Assembly: GCA_020002185.1 (NCBI GenBank)
Contig: CM034537.1
Coordinates: 7,213,448-7,277,447, forward strand
From: Paraescarpia echinospica
Taxonomy: Eukaryota; Annelida; Polychaeta; Sabellida; Siboglinidae
Reading direction: 5' to 3'
Length of the DNA stretch: 64,000 nt
Below are positions 34,536 to 43,195 of the stretch, one piece after another. Each line of letters opens with the position of its first letter. Within the stretch, counting starts at the first letter, position 1. Position numbers and translations under genes: made by a program. The notes beneath the pieces are model-generated. The model ran no database searches. It saw only the letters and a program-made list of their open reading frames with translations, and was not told the DNA's origin.

Positions 34536-34979
34536 CTACTTGGTGAATATGTCGCTCGACATATGTTCCTTTCGACGACGTTTCTTCTTACTGGGAGTCG
34601 ACTGTTTACCCGGTGGCTTTATATCGATCGCTTTTCGCCGTCGTCGCTTTTTCGGCGGCGGCTGCTGCTGCTGCTGCGTATTCAACAGTCCGTCGAGAAG
34701 GTCGGCGCCCGCCTCATTCGCGCGTCGTTTTACCGACTGTTTCAAATTCTCGCCGGCGACGACGTCCCGCGCCACGCTCACGCCCATATTGAGAGCGAGT
34801 TTTCCCAGCGCCAAGACCCCTCTCTTGATAAGAGGCATGGCGCTTCGAAACAGGCTACCGAAGAGACTGCCCAAGCCGTGTCCCCGCTGTACTCTACCGC
34901 CGACGAAGACCGGTAGGTTAACGCCGACCTGTCGAGTGTAGTAGTCCTCGTACACGTTGCGGGCGGCTCTCGACGCCAT
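34536..34979 (-). CDS. Polinton A: pX/pVI-like minor virion protein
   Basis: 147 aa, intact. The start (34979) is chosen because it overlaps the minor capsid stop as TGATG; an open frame extends upstream, but that is antisense-like read-through of the neighbouring gene. Tyr-rich N-terminus (NVYEDYYTRQ), then Gly-rich amphipathic GLGSLFGSLFRSAMPLIKRG, LGKLALNMGVSVARDV, GENLKQSVKRRANEAG, a poly-Gln run and two basic clusters (KKRRRRK, KKKRRRK). This order matches the small basic core or membrane-active protein found next to capsid genes in adintoviruses/Polintons. It probably packages DNA or perturbs membranes; that role is inferred. Copy B has two residue changes near the N-terminus. Confidence 0.65.
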   Translation of the reverse strand: MASRAARNVYEDYYTRQVGVNLPVFVGGRVQRGHGLGSLFGSLFRSAMPLIKRGVLALGKLALNMGVSVARDVVAGENLKQSVKRRANEAGADLLDGLLNTQQQQQPPPKKRRRRKAIDIKPPGKQSTPSKKKRRRKEHMSSDIFTK

Positions 34980-35856
34980 CAAAACAGTTTGTATTTGCAG
35001 CGTCTGATGTGAAGCGTCGACACGAGTTTCCCCTGTTCGAATGGTATCGGTTGTCCGAGGTCGTCTCTTATATCTATCTCGATCGAGTCGAACTATTTCC
35101 GCAGAAGAGGTACGTATTGGACGCGCTCGAAAACATTCGATATTCGATGGTTCGGAGGAGCGGGGCGAAAACGTCACCGACGATGTGCGGTTCCACGATG
35201 TCCGTGTACACGTACATGGTGTCGAGTCCCCGCTGCATGTCCACGGTGTATTTCCCCTCGTACTCGTAGGTATACGCGGCGGGGATAGTGCTGATGACGA
35301 CGACGCCGGAGGTGACGGAGTCGTGCCGCCCAAAGTCGTCGGCGTCGTCCTCTCCCGGCAACAACGCGTTGGGACTCACAATAACGGTCGATTCGAAGCC
35401 CAGTACGCGCTTCAGGTAGCTCCGAGGGGGTATGCTAAATACGACACCCGGCGATGGACGCAGCTTCATCCGTTTAGAGATGGGGCTGTACTCCAGGCGC
35501 GCCTTGACTTTATCGGTGCTCAGTCTCGTCAGTGACTCGTTGATTTTGTGCATCAACTCGTAAGCGCTGTTGTAGAAGCCGTGAGGTATGTTGCCTTGCC
35601 GGTGAATTTTACTACCGTCCGAGGTGGTATAAACGCCCGGCTCCCCCGACCCGCAAGACAAGAAGAAGAACGCGTCCTGTTCTCTCACGTTGTATCAGGT
35701 ATGCGGGAACTGTAGCCCCACCAGCCCGCATTCCCACTGCCGATGACGGTCGATGCGTTGCGACAGATTCGTGGTGTAGTGAGTCAACGTGTTTTCGGGA
35801 TGCGCTTTCATAGAGGCATTGCTCGGTAACGTCAGATAAAAGTCAGACGATGCCAT
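34979..35856 (-). pseudogene. Polinton A: candidate minor (penton-type) capsid protein
   Basis: Starts MASSDFYLTLPSNAS, overlapping the two-TM gene by 14 nt. An in-frame TGA comes 55 codons later (about 35,690), where family members carry Trp after 'FPHT'. The frame then stays open as a beta-rich protein (GVVFSIPPRSYLKRVLGF; PAAYTYEYEGKYTVDM; VGDVFAPLLRTI). Near 35,095 the frame shifts, and the C-terminus (DIRDDLGQPIPFEQGKL) ends at TGA 34981-34979, overlapping the next ATG. This gene regularly lies beside the major capsid gene in this Polinton group; the penton role is inferred from position and beta-rich content. Confidence 0.65.
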
Positions 35857-36148
35857 CGCGTTTCATAGACGGACTCGGTAGTAGGTAACCGAGACAGCTA
35901 CTCAGCAACGCCGTCCACAGGTTGGAGTCGCCCTGACCGCGCGTTAGATTGTATATACTGACCACGATAACCGTGTACAGGACGACGATCTGACACAGGA
36001 AGATGATTTCGGCTTTAGGGCATTCGTTGCCGCAGATACGCCATGGAACGCGTTCGCGGACGTCGTCGCCGGCGTCGACAACGGTTGTTACAACGGTGGA
36101 CGTGGCGGGGTCTTTGGCGGCGGTAGCAATTGTCACCTCGTCAGTCAT
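35843..36148 (-). CDS. Polinton A: small two-TM membrane protein
   Basis: 101 aa, intact in both copies. A Thr/Asp-rich N-terminus is followed by a Cys pair (WRICGNECPKAE), a first hydrophobic segment (FLCQIVVLYTVIVVSIYNL), a short polar loop (RGQGDS) and a second segment (LWTALLSSCLGYLLPSP) ending in a basic tail. This is a two-helix hairpin, likely in a viral or host membrane. I recognise the pattern as recurring next to capsid genes of this group, but no function is known to me. The 3' end overlaps the minor capsid start. The 5' part and its upstream sequence are partly duplicated (36,000-36,350). Confidence 0.6.
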   Translation of the reverse strand: MTDEVTIATAAKDPATSTVVTTVVDAGDDVRERVPWRICGNECPKAEIIFLCQIVVLYTVIVVSIYNLTRGQGDSNLWTALLSSCLGYLLPSPSMKRDGIV

Positions 36149-36350
36149 CGTCGCACGACTGCCGTCCGGTAATACGGCACCCTCCCTTTATCGTAGACGA
36201 CTCGGCTTTAGAGTAGTCGTTTGCCGCAGAAACACCATGGAACGCTTTCGCGGACGTCGTGCTCGTCGTCGACGGTCGTCGGCTGTCATCGTCTGTCGTT
36301 GTCATCGTCGCACGACTGACTACCGAGGCGGTGCGTCTACCCTTTATAGC
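36000..36350 (-). repeat. Imperfect tandem duplication of the two-TM gene's 5' part and promoter
   Basis: On - the distal unit (36350-36205) reads ctataaaggg...cagtcgtgcgacgatgac...cgacgtccgcgaaagcgttccatgg...ctgcggcaaa...ctaaagccga. The proximal unit (36192-36000) repeats these words in order, starting gataaaggg and covering the real ATG at 36148. The distal unit holds the better TATA box (TATAAA at 36348-36343), which overlaps the end of the integrase gene. The distal copy does not keep the reading frame. Confidence 0.75.
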
Positions 36351-37440
36351 CCACGAGCGCCTTGGCTTCGATCCAGCTGTTGAAGGAAGCCGGATAGCCG
36401 CCCCATTTTACGAGCACCTCCCCCTTACGTCGCCGACGCTGTAGAGCAGCCTCCACGCGATACAATTTATCCATCGGGACGATTACTCGTTGCAGCTCCG
36501 GTTCCTAGAAGGTGCCGTCTAGTAGCGTTCCGGCGTCGTCCCTCAATCGGTAAACGGGAGGGTCGGACGGGTGCGCTTCTACGACGGTGAAGAGCTCTTC
36601 ACTCCAGTTAGCCATGTACGCTTTCTTGAACCGACCCTTCGCCTTGCTGATGCGTATGCGATCTCCCTTTCGCAGTTTCGGCTTGCCTCCTCGACCGACG
36701 CCGGCGTACAACCGCTGCCACACACTCTCCTGGTTCGCGGCGTCCTACCGATGCTTCGATGGTAGGCATTGTTGTACGAGCGCACGAAGTCCGGCAACGG
36801 CTCTACGTATCTCAGCGTCTGATGCTTCGTGAAGTACCTCCACATGCGTCTTTACCGTCCGATTGAATCTTTCCACGACACTCGCTTTAGTCTCCTCGTT
36901 GTGCGTCACGAAATGGTGGACGCCGTGTTACGTCAAGAGTTTCTGAAAGGGTCTGTTGAGAAACTCCGTCCCCTTGTCGGTCTGTAACGCGTTCGGCGGC
37001 TGCTCCTGCTCCCGCAGCAGGCTCTCGAAGGCCGTAACGAGCGCCGGACCGGCTTTACTCTTCAACGGGACGCACCACGCCCGCTTCAAAAATACATCGA
37101 TGACCGTCAATAGGAACGTTATACCGTCGTTGTACTTTTTCAGTTTAGCGACGTCGACGAGATCGGCTTGCCACTGCTGGTTTCAACCGCCTACGATGAC
37201 GCAACGTCTTTTGAAACGTCGTTTGACCGGTCTGTGAAGCGTATAGGCGTTCTGTTCCGATAGCCAACGCTTGACGATCGGTTTGGGTACTACAGTCGCC
37301 CGGTGCAACGCGTCGACACCGCCGTAGCTGCCCGCCTGTTTCGGGTCGAAGTAAGCGTGCTTCGGCCTGTCCCGTTGTTGTTGTTGAGGGCAACGGCGGC
37401 GCTTTCGTTGCGTACCACCACGAGTCCGCCGGGACACCAT
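36337..37440 (-). pseudogene. Polinton A: rve-family integrase with C-terminal chromodomain
   Basis: ATG 37440 gives a basic start, then YFDPKQAGSYGGVDALHRA and 'AYTLHRPVKRRF'. The catalytic core follows: QWQADLVD (first Asp), FLLTVIDVF, TDKGTEF (second Asp), VVERFNRT (Glu), then 'SYNNAYHRSIG', an SH3-like basic domain (KLRKGDRIRI) and a chromodomain (YRVEAAL; VLVKWGGYPASFNSWIEA) ending at 36337. Lesions: TGA 37185-37183, TAA 36930-36928, frameshifts near 36,846 and 36,760, TAG 36507-36505. All three catalytic acids survive. Polinton integrases insert the linear genome into host DNA; the chromodomain may bias target choice. Copy B has the same breaks. Confidence 0.9.
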
Positions 37441-37553
37441 GGCGACGGCGGCGATTCCGATCGATTTATAAAAAATAATACACAGATATATAAAGCGAAA
37501 GCCACTGCGATTACGGCGAGGCTGCCAACGACTACCGACCTTCGAGGGAACAT
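37290..37553 (-). CDS. Small single-TM ORF overlapping the integrase N-terminus
   Basis: 87 aa from ATG 37553: a basic start (MFPRRS), one strong hydrophobic segment of about 24 residues (VVVGSLAVIAVAFALYICVLFFI), a Pro/Ser stretch and a low-complexity tail read in a different frame from the integrase. It looks like a type II or signal-anchored membrane protein. It is intact in both copies, and the hydrophobic part lies outside the integrase overlap, which argues for a real gene; the tail may only be a shadow of the integrase. I recognise no family. Confidence 0.4.
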   Translation of the reverse strand: MFPRRSVVVGSLAVIAVAFALYICVLFFINRSESPPSPWCPGGLVVVRNESAAVALNNNNGTGRSTLTSTRNRRAATAVSTRCTGRL

Positions 37554-37588
37554 ACTAGCTTGTGAGCGGCTCGGGCGTTTCAACCTCT

Positions 37589-38038
37589 TTAATATTCCTC
37601 CCACTCGTGCTCTAAAGATTTAGCGCGAGGACGACAACGTTTACCCGACCGTTTCGTCGCCTGTTGCTGCTGCTGCTGCATGTACGCTCGATGCCGGGGG
37701 TTACCGACGAGCTCCATAGGGACGTTCAGACGCCTCATACGGTCCCCGAACGTTTCCCATCCAACCGGCGGTAGCGCCTTCTTCCTTTATCGCATGGGGT
37801 AGATCACGAGATCGACCATGTTACCACCCGCGATAGGTTTACCGTCGTACACGAACTCGCCGCGGTCGTTCCATCGACACAACGGGTCGGTTTTCATTTT
37901 CTCGATCAGGAGATGGGCTTTCCCTCTCAGAGTTTTCGGCATGCTTTCCACGATCTCGCGCTCTATACCGCTTAACGTTCTCTATACCACTGATCTAGAT
38001 ACGCTACTGACTACGTTATTATAACGCTGACTACTCAT
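37589..38038 (-). pseudogene. Polinton A: conserved small basic protein, first gene of the structural side
   Basis: 149 codons from ATG 38038 (MSSQRYNNVV) to TAA 37589, with TAG at 37985-37983 and TAA at 37789-37787 in frame. Blocks: KAHLLIEKMK, WNDRGEFVYDGKPIAGGNMVDLVIY, PPVGWETFGDRM, NVPMELVGNPRHRAY, a poly-Gln run and a basic C-terminus ending EHEWEEY. I recall similar small proteins near capsid genes in animal virus-like elements but know no function; a winged-helix or DNA-binding role would be guesswork. Its promoter is probably the TATA at about 38,150. Copies A and B share both stops. Confidence 0.55.
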
Positions 38039-38049
38039 TCTTACACTAA

Positions 38050-38181
38050 AGGCGCTACTCTGTACTTTATTTTAGCGCCTAGTCACAAGAGGTCAGCACT
38101 ACTGTTTGATTAATAGGTTTTTGCACTTATATGAACCCGCGGCAACTTTATAAAAGGGTTCAAAGAAGCTATTAATCAAAC
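38050..38181 (-). promoter_or_regulatory. Right-end nested hairpins with a bidirectional TATA box
   Basis: Three inverted repeats are visible: aggcgcta/tagcgcct (38050-38057 / 38073-38080); gtttgattaatag/ctattaatcaaac (38104-38116 / 38169-38181); and, nested inside the latter, tgaaccc/gggttca (38132-38138 / 38156-38162). The inner loop holds ctttataaaag, a TATA box readable on both strands, about 110 bp upstream of the first - strand gene. It may combine promoter and element-terminus functions. Confidence 0.55.
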
Positions 38182-38395
38182 TGTTTTTATACTTTTTTTA
38201 TAAGTAGGATGTCAGCAAGCAATAAAGATAAGAGATTTTTTTAAGTAGATTTTTATGACAGGTCATTCATCATTTCTTTTTTATAAGTAGGAATCCAAAT
38301 GGAATCACTGATCCAAAACCCTTTGATGTCCTTTGATCTTTATGCCGTGCACAGGGCTGAGATGTACATAACAACTACTACTGCACTACAGAAGA
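38182..38395. other. AT-rich stretch between Polinton A and the LINE tail
   Basis: No gene. 'tttttataagtagga' occurs twice (near 38,196 and 38,279), about 80 bp apart. It may include the right end of the element. Confidence 0.4.
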
Positions 38396-38688
38396 CAAAG
38401 AGCCGACATCATTCAAACTTTCAAAATTATCAAGGGACTCGACAAAATCGACCAGGATTGTAAATGCCAACTATGTCCACAAAAGCAGATGTACCTAAAA
38501 GCCACTGGGGTCACAGAGAAAAACCAGTTACACGGACATCAACAGGAACCAGACATTCTTTCCTCTCCACTCGTGTAGTAAGATCCTGGAATGCACTATC
38601 AGATGACACAGTCCAAGCACAGACAATCAATCATCTGTAGTCCCGCGTCCAAAGAGATCATCCAGACCTCTACAACTTCACATACTAA
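38396..38688 (+). pseudogene. LINE reverse transcriptase C-terminal fragment
   Basis: Reads RADIIQTFKIIKGLDKID, then after a frameshift RHSFLSTRVVRSWNALSDD and VQRDHPDLYNFTY before a stop, with one TAG between. This is the standard C-terminal end of CR1/Jockey-type ORF2. With the RT fragment at 25,018-25,245 it brackets the Polinton; the central RT domain (including the YADD box) is missing. An (ACGC)n microsatellite follows at 38,689-38,720. From there to 39,004 nothing else is recognised. Confidence 0.75.
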
Positions 38689-39004
38689 CACACACACGCA
38701 CGCACGCACGCACGCACGCAATCGAGGCAAACTGTAAAATACAAGATAAAGACCAAAAAAAACAATAACGCCAACAGCAACAACAATAGCAGCAAAATCA
38801 ATAGACAATGGAATACCACTACAGAAAACTAACCTTGAGATGGTCTAAGTGCTCAAATTGGACAATTACTCACCGTTCTTACGGTAAGAACTTAAGGTAA
38901 GAACTTTAATGCGTAAAACCAAAAATAGATATTTGTACAGCAGCTAAGAGAATTGCGAACGTTTTAATAGAAGCATGAATATTAGCACATATTTAGTTTA
39001 TGAT

Positions 39005-40500
39005 ATTTAACAAGATTTAACAAGATTGCCACCCAGGGAATTAACTCTAGGTGGCAGGTGGACAAGGAAGCTCTTTGGCTTATCGAGAGTCCGACCCTTT
39101 TATCTATGTGTATCCCGCCGTTCTGAGGTATGTGTCGATTTTATTTTTAAACATATTCACGTTCCTAGCACCCACACAATCAGCAGATAATCTATTCCAT
39201 TCATTTACAGTCCTTTGTGAAAATGAGAACTTTCTTATATCTAATCTACACTGGTCCTTTTGCTGATGTAACTTCATGTCTCCAGTCCTTCTTAACCGAG
39301 AACAAAATATTTCATTCATTATTTTAAACACGTCTATCTGATCTTCTCTCAATCTCCTGGTCTGTAGTGTTGTTAAGCCGCTTTTTTTTGCATATTTCAT
39401 AACTAAGATCCCCCAGTTTTGGTATAATTTTAGTTGCCCTCCTCTGCACTCTTTTTAGCATATGTATGTCATTCCTGCGATATGGCCTCCACGCTTGAAT
39501 ACAATATTCTAAATGAGGCCTAACTATTGTTTTGTACAGCGGTATTATTAGCTCTTTTTCCTTATACGTTATGTTTCGCCTAATTAATCCAATGATTTGA
39601 TTTCCCTTTGAAGCTGCAATTCCGCACTGCTCTGAAACCTTCATTTCAGCACTAATGGTTAACCCTAAGTCTTTTTCTTTTACAGTAGTACTTAGTACAG
39701 TACCCCCCATTGTATATTCTACCTCTTCGTTCCCATGTCCTGCGTGGAGGCATTTACATTTCCCAAAATTGAACAGCATTTGCCACTTTTCAGACCATTT
39801 GATCAACTTGTCAAGATCATCTTGTAAATGTTGTCTATCTCCATCACTTTTAATCCTTCTAAACACTTTTGTATCATCCGCAAATTTCAACACCTTGCTT
39901 GTTATTTCATCATCCAAATCGTTTATATATATTAAGAATAATATAGGTCCTAATACTGATCCCTGTGGTACCCCACTCAATACCATTTCCAGTTTGAAGC
40001 CTCCCCATCAACTACTACACGTTGTCTTCTGTCAATCAGCCATTTTTCTATCCAGTTTATTATACCATTTCCTATGCAATCAGCCTTTAGTTTAAGCAGT
40101 AATCTTTGATGTGGTACTTTGTCGAAAGCTTTTGAAAATCTAAGTAGACGATATCTACTGGTGATCCCTCGTCTACCCACTTAGTGATGTCTTCCAAAAA
40201 ACATAACATATTTGTTAAGCATGGCCTCGCTTTAAAAAAACCAAGTTGAGATGGGTTTATCAAGTTATGTTTAACAAGAAAATTCACTTTAATTAGTCTT
40301 TCTAATAATTTGTAAATCACTGATGTTAAACTCACTGGTCTATAGTTCTCTGACTTGTTTCTCGAACCTTTTTTAAATAACGGTATAATGTTTGCCTCTT
40401 TCCATTCTAAAGGAACCACTCCCTCTTCTAATGACAAATTGAAAACTGTTGCAAGCTGTACGCTAATTTGTTCTACAATTTCCAATAGTAGTTTGGGCGG
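39005..40500 (-). mobile_element. CR1-type LINE, 3' part, cut by the gap
   Basis: On - the reverse transcriptase runs from NYRPVSLTSVIYKLLERLI (about 40,340) through IVYLDFQK (motif A), a frame change, [20 protein letters not shown] and catalytic FADDTKVF (about 39,875) to the C-terminus at 39104. At least three frameshifts are present. The 3' tail carries two copies of cttgttaaat (39024-39005), a short tandem tail typical of CR1. The 5' part continues in the second copy beyond 61,131. Confidence 0.9.
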
Positions 40501-41500
40501 NNNNNNNNNNNNNNNNNNNNNNNNNNNNNNNNNNNNNNNNNNNNNNNNNNNNNNNNNNNNNNNNNNNNNNNNNNNNNNNNNNNNNNNNNNNNNNNNNNNN
40601 NNNNNNNNNNNNNNNNNNNNNNNNNNNNNNNNNNNNNNNNNNNNNNNNNNNNNNNNNNNNNNNNNNNNNNNNNNNNNNNNNNNNNNNNNNNNNNNNNNNN
40701 NNNNNNNNNNNNNNNNNNNNNNNNNNNNNNNNNNNNNNNNNNNNNNNNNNNNNNNNNNNNNNNNNNNNNNNNNNNNNNNNNNNNNNNNNNNNNNNNNNNN
40801 NNNNNNNNNNNNNNNNNNNNNNNNNNNNNNNNNNNNNNNNNNNNNNNNNNNNNNNNNNNNNNNNNNNNNNNNNNNNNNNNNNNNNNNNNNNNNNNNNNNN
40901 NNNNNNNNNNNNNNNNNNNNNNNNNNNNNNNNNNNNNNNNNNNNNNNNNNNNNNNNNNNNNNNNNNNNNNNNNNNNNNNNNNNNNNNNNNNNNNNNNNNN
41001 NNNNNNNNNNNNNNNNNNNNNNNNNNNNNNNNNNNNNNNNNNNNNNNNNNNNNNNNNNNNNNNNNNNNNNNNNNNNNNNNNNNNNNNNNNNNNNNNNNNN
41101 NNNNNNNNNNNNNNNNNNNNNNNNNNNNNNNNNNNNNNNNNNNNNNNNNNNNNNNNNNNNNNNNNNNNNNNNNNNNNNNNNNNNNNNNNNNNNNNNNNNN
41201 NNNNNNNNNNNNNNNNNNNNNNNNNNNNNNNNNNNNNNNNNNNNNNNNNNNNNNNNNNNNNNNNNNNNNNNNNNNNNNNNNNNNNNNNNNNNNNNNNNNN
41301 NNNNNNNNNNNNNNNNNNNNNNNNNNNNNNNNNNNNNNNNNNNNNNNNNNNNNNNNNNNNNNNNNNNNNNNNNNNNNNNNNNNNNNNNNNNNNNNNNNNN
41401 NNNNNNNNNNNNNNNNNNNNNNNNNNNNNNNNNNNNNNNNNNNNNNNNNNNNNNNNNNNNNNNNNNNNNNNNNNNNNNNNNNNNNNNNNNNNNNNNNNNN
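40501..41500. other. Assembly gap of exactly 1,000 N
   Basis: A round-number run of N, so its true length is unknown. The left flank (…agtttgggcgg) continues in copy B at 61,131. The right flank (aattcttacagtagatgcag) equals copy A at 20,491 or 20,416. Translated ORFs across it are meaningless. Confidence 1.
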
Positions 41501-42577
41501 AATTCTTACAGTAGATGCAGCTTTCATAACACACACTATTGTAACACACAAGTACTGTTACATTTGTTACTATATAATTTTTAATATTTAATTAGTAATT
41601 TATTTATTTGTATTTTCATAACTCCAGTGCACAGGCCTGTGGTGAATTACATTACAGTGTAATATATTGCTATTGCCTAGTTTCCATTTTATTACAGTTG
41701 CATATTGAAGACAATGTACATCATGTAATATATACTATTACATTTGAAGGTATTACCATTACATTTTGAATTGGAACTACAGTATGTACCGAGATAAATA
41801 TTTAGAACAAAAATATAACTATCGTATCTTGTATTATCTACTAACAATGTTTACGGACAGAACATATTTATCATTTTATGTGTCTGTATAACATGAATGA
41901 ATGGAAGACAAAAGACATGTCACTGCCATTTAATAGATTGCAATCAGTGCAATTACACCTTACTGCTTGATGCATTGCTAATTACTGGCACAAGTCATGA
42001 TAATTATTTGATTTTTAACTTAATAATGTTATTACTTAAAAAAATCAAGTAAATTTATCAAATAATAAATATGTTCACATTCGGATGTGGGTCGTTGCCC
42101 AGCTACCACGTGTGAAAATTGTAATTTGCCAGGTTGTGAAACAATAACAATAAATGCAATGCAAGTTGCAAACCTATCTATTGTATATTTAGTAGATGAT
42201 TAGTTATAACCAAAATAAAATGTTCACAAGTAATATATTGTAACATTTTCCAGGTAATTGTTTGCATAAAAGTGTAACATAACAAAAGTAACTATGTCTC
42301 TGTGTAGATTCTGTAAGCATGATATCAATTATTTATGTTTTTATCATAGAATAAACAATACATACCTTGCAACTTGAAATTTATTTATTTATTTGTATTT
42401 TTCACAGCTAGGCAAAGTCTTTTCACACTTGGAAGCTGGGCAAATGACTAGACAAATGGATGTACACTGTACTCCTTTCTGACAAGATGGTAAAAGACAG
42501 GATTTTGTTTGCTTTTGTCAGAAACCTACAACAATTTATTTTTTTGCAAATTCTATAAGGGTCATTTGTTATTTCAG

Positions 42578-43195
42578 TTATTTGCTGACATTCTGGCAGC
42601 AGCTCGAGATAGTCCACCGTCGACCAAGAATGGGTCATCTGAAGGTACAGCAACTGAATATGACAGCTCTCGTACGGATTCCTGTGATACAGAGGATTCC
42701 ACACCTGAGTCAGTCACAGCTTCCACTCCAAAAAGGAGCAGCAAATGCTTTCAGGTTGACATCAGGCCATCAACTCGCACGAGAACAGTGCAAGCAGTCT
42801 GTGCATCAGAGCAGGTTGCTGTGCAGGTGACATCAGCAGTGAGGTCAACGAGTGTGCAGTGCAGTTTGTTGACTGGTCCGATTAGTGACTCGAGTGACTA
42901 AAACGGGGAGGAAGTGACATCTGCTGCAGATCCAGAGTATGTTTGCTCTGACAATGAGTCAACTAGTCGTGACAGCAGCAACAGTGACAGCGATGACCAT
43001 GTCGACCAGTACACTGACACAGAGGAGGGTGTTACAAACAAGACTCCCTTGAGGAAAGATTGCTGCCCTTCCAGGGAGAGGTACTTCTTGGTTGCAGAGT
43101 CTTCACTTCGTCATCTTTTCGCACGTTGCCGAAACTGCACTGGCCAAACCAATGTCGTAGTGCAGCAGTTTCTCGGCTCAATGGGAAGTTGCCCT
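42578..43195 (+). pseudogene. THAP gene exon 2, second copy
   Basis: Same acceptor, same in-frame TAA (42899-42901) and same donor-like site as 21948-22565, with a few substitutions (for example Asp to Gly early in the exon and Arg to Thr in the basic stretch). No THAP exon 1 accompanies it, because the contig begins inside the intron. The 51-bp duplication and AATAAA recur at 43,437-43,543. Confidence 0.6.

Larger units (their letters stand above)
25249..38182. mobile_element. Maverick/Polinton-type virus-like transposon, copy A
   Basis: About 13 kb bounded by LINE fragments. It has a replication side on + (RPA-like, Cys-rich, polymerase) and a structural side on - (eight ORFs). The gene set (protein-primed-type PolB, rve integrase, adenain-type protease, two capsid proteins) defines the Polinton/adintovirus group. 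Base composition is richer in GC and CpG than the AT-rich surroundings, supporting foreign origin. The terminal inverted repeats and target duplication could not be fixed by eye, so the boundaries are set by the flanking LINE pieces. No packaging ATPase was found. Confidence 0.9.
20491..40500. repeat. 20-kb duplicated block, copy A
   Basis: Repeats as 41,501-61,131 in the same orientation. From 21.88 kb to 38.19 kb the offset is constant at 20,630, then 20,631 after one added T. By eye only about two to three dozen single-base differences occur over 19 kb. The first ~1 kb (20.5-21.8 kb) is more divergent and includes a ~395-bp indel. The block ends exactly at the N gap on the right. Confidence 0.95.

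Noticed and set aside
36003..36444. + strand ORFs of 126 and 61 residues opposite the integrase and two-TM genes
   Set aside because: They are antisense of recognised genes with low-complexity Arg/Ser composition.
28265..37440. Stop-codon reassignment or programmed readthrough in the Polinton genes
   Set aside because: All three stop codons occur and they are accompanied by many frameshifts, which points to decay or sequence error rather than recoding.
20490..41501. Contig edge coinciding with an EcoRI half-site (g|aattc)
   Set aside because: It also coincides with the 75-bp repeat unit, which is the simpler explanation, and the other gap edge shows no such site.
40355..41584. Three ORFs of ~360-410 residues spanning the gap
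   Set aside because: They consist almost wholly of unknown residues from the N run; only the short CR1 end is real sequence.
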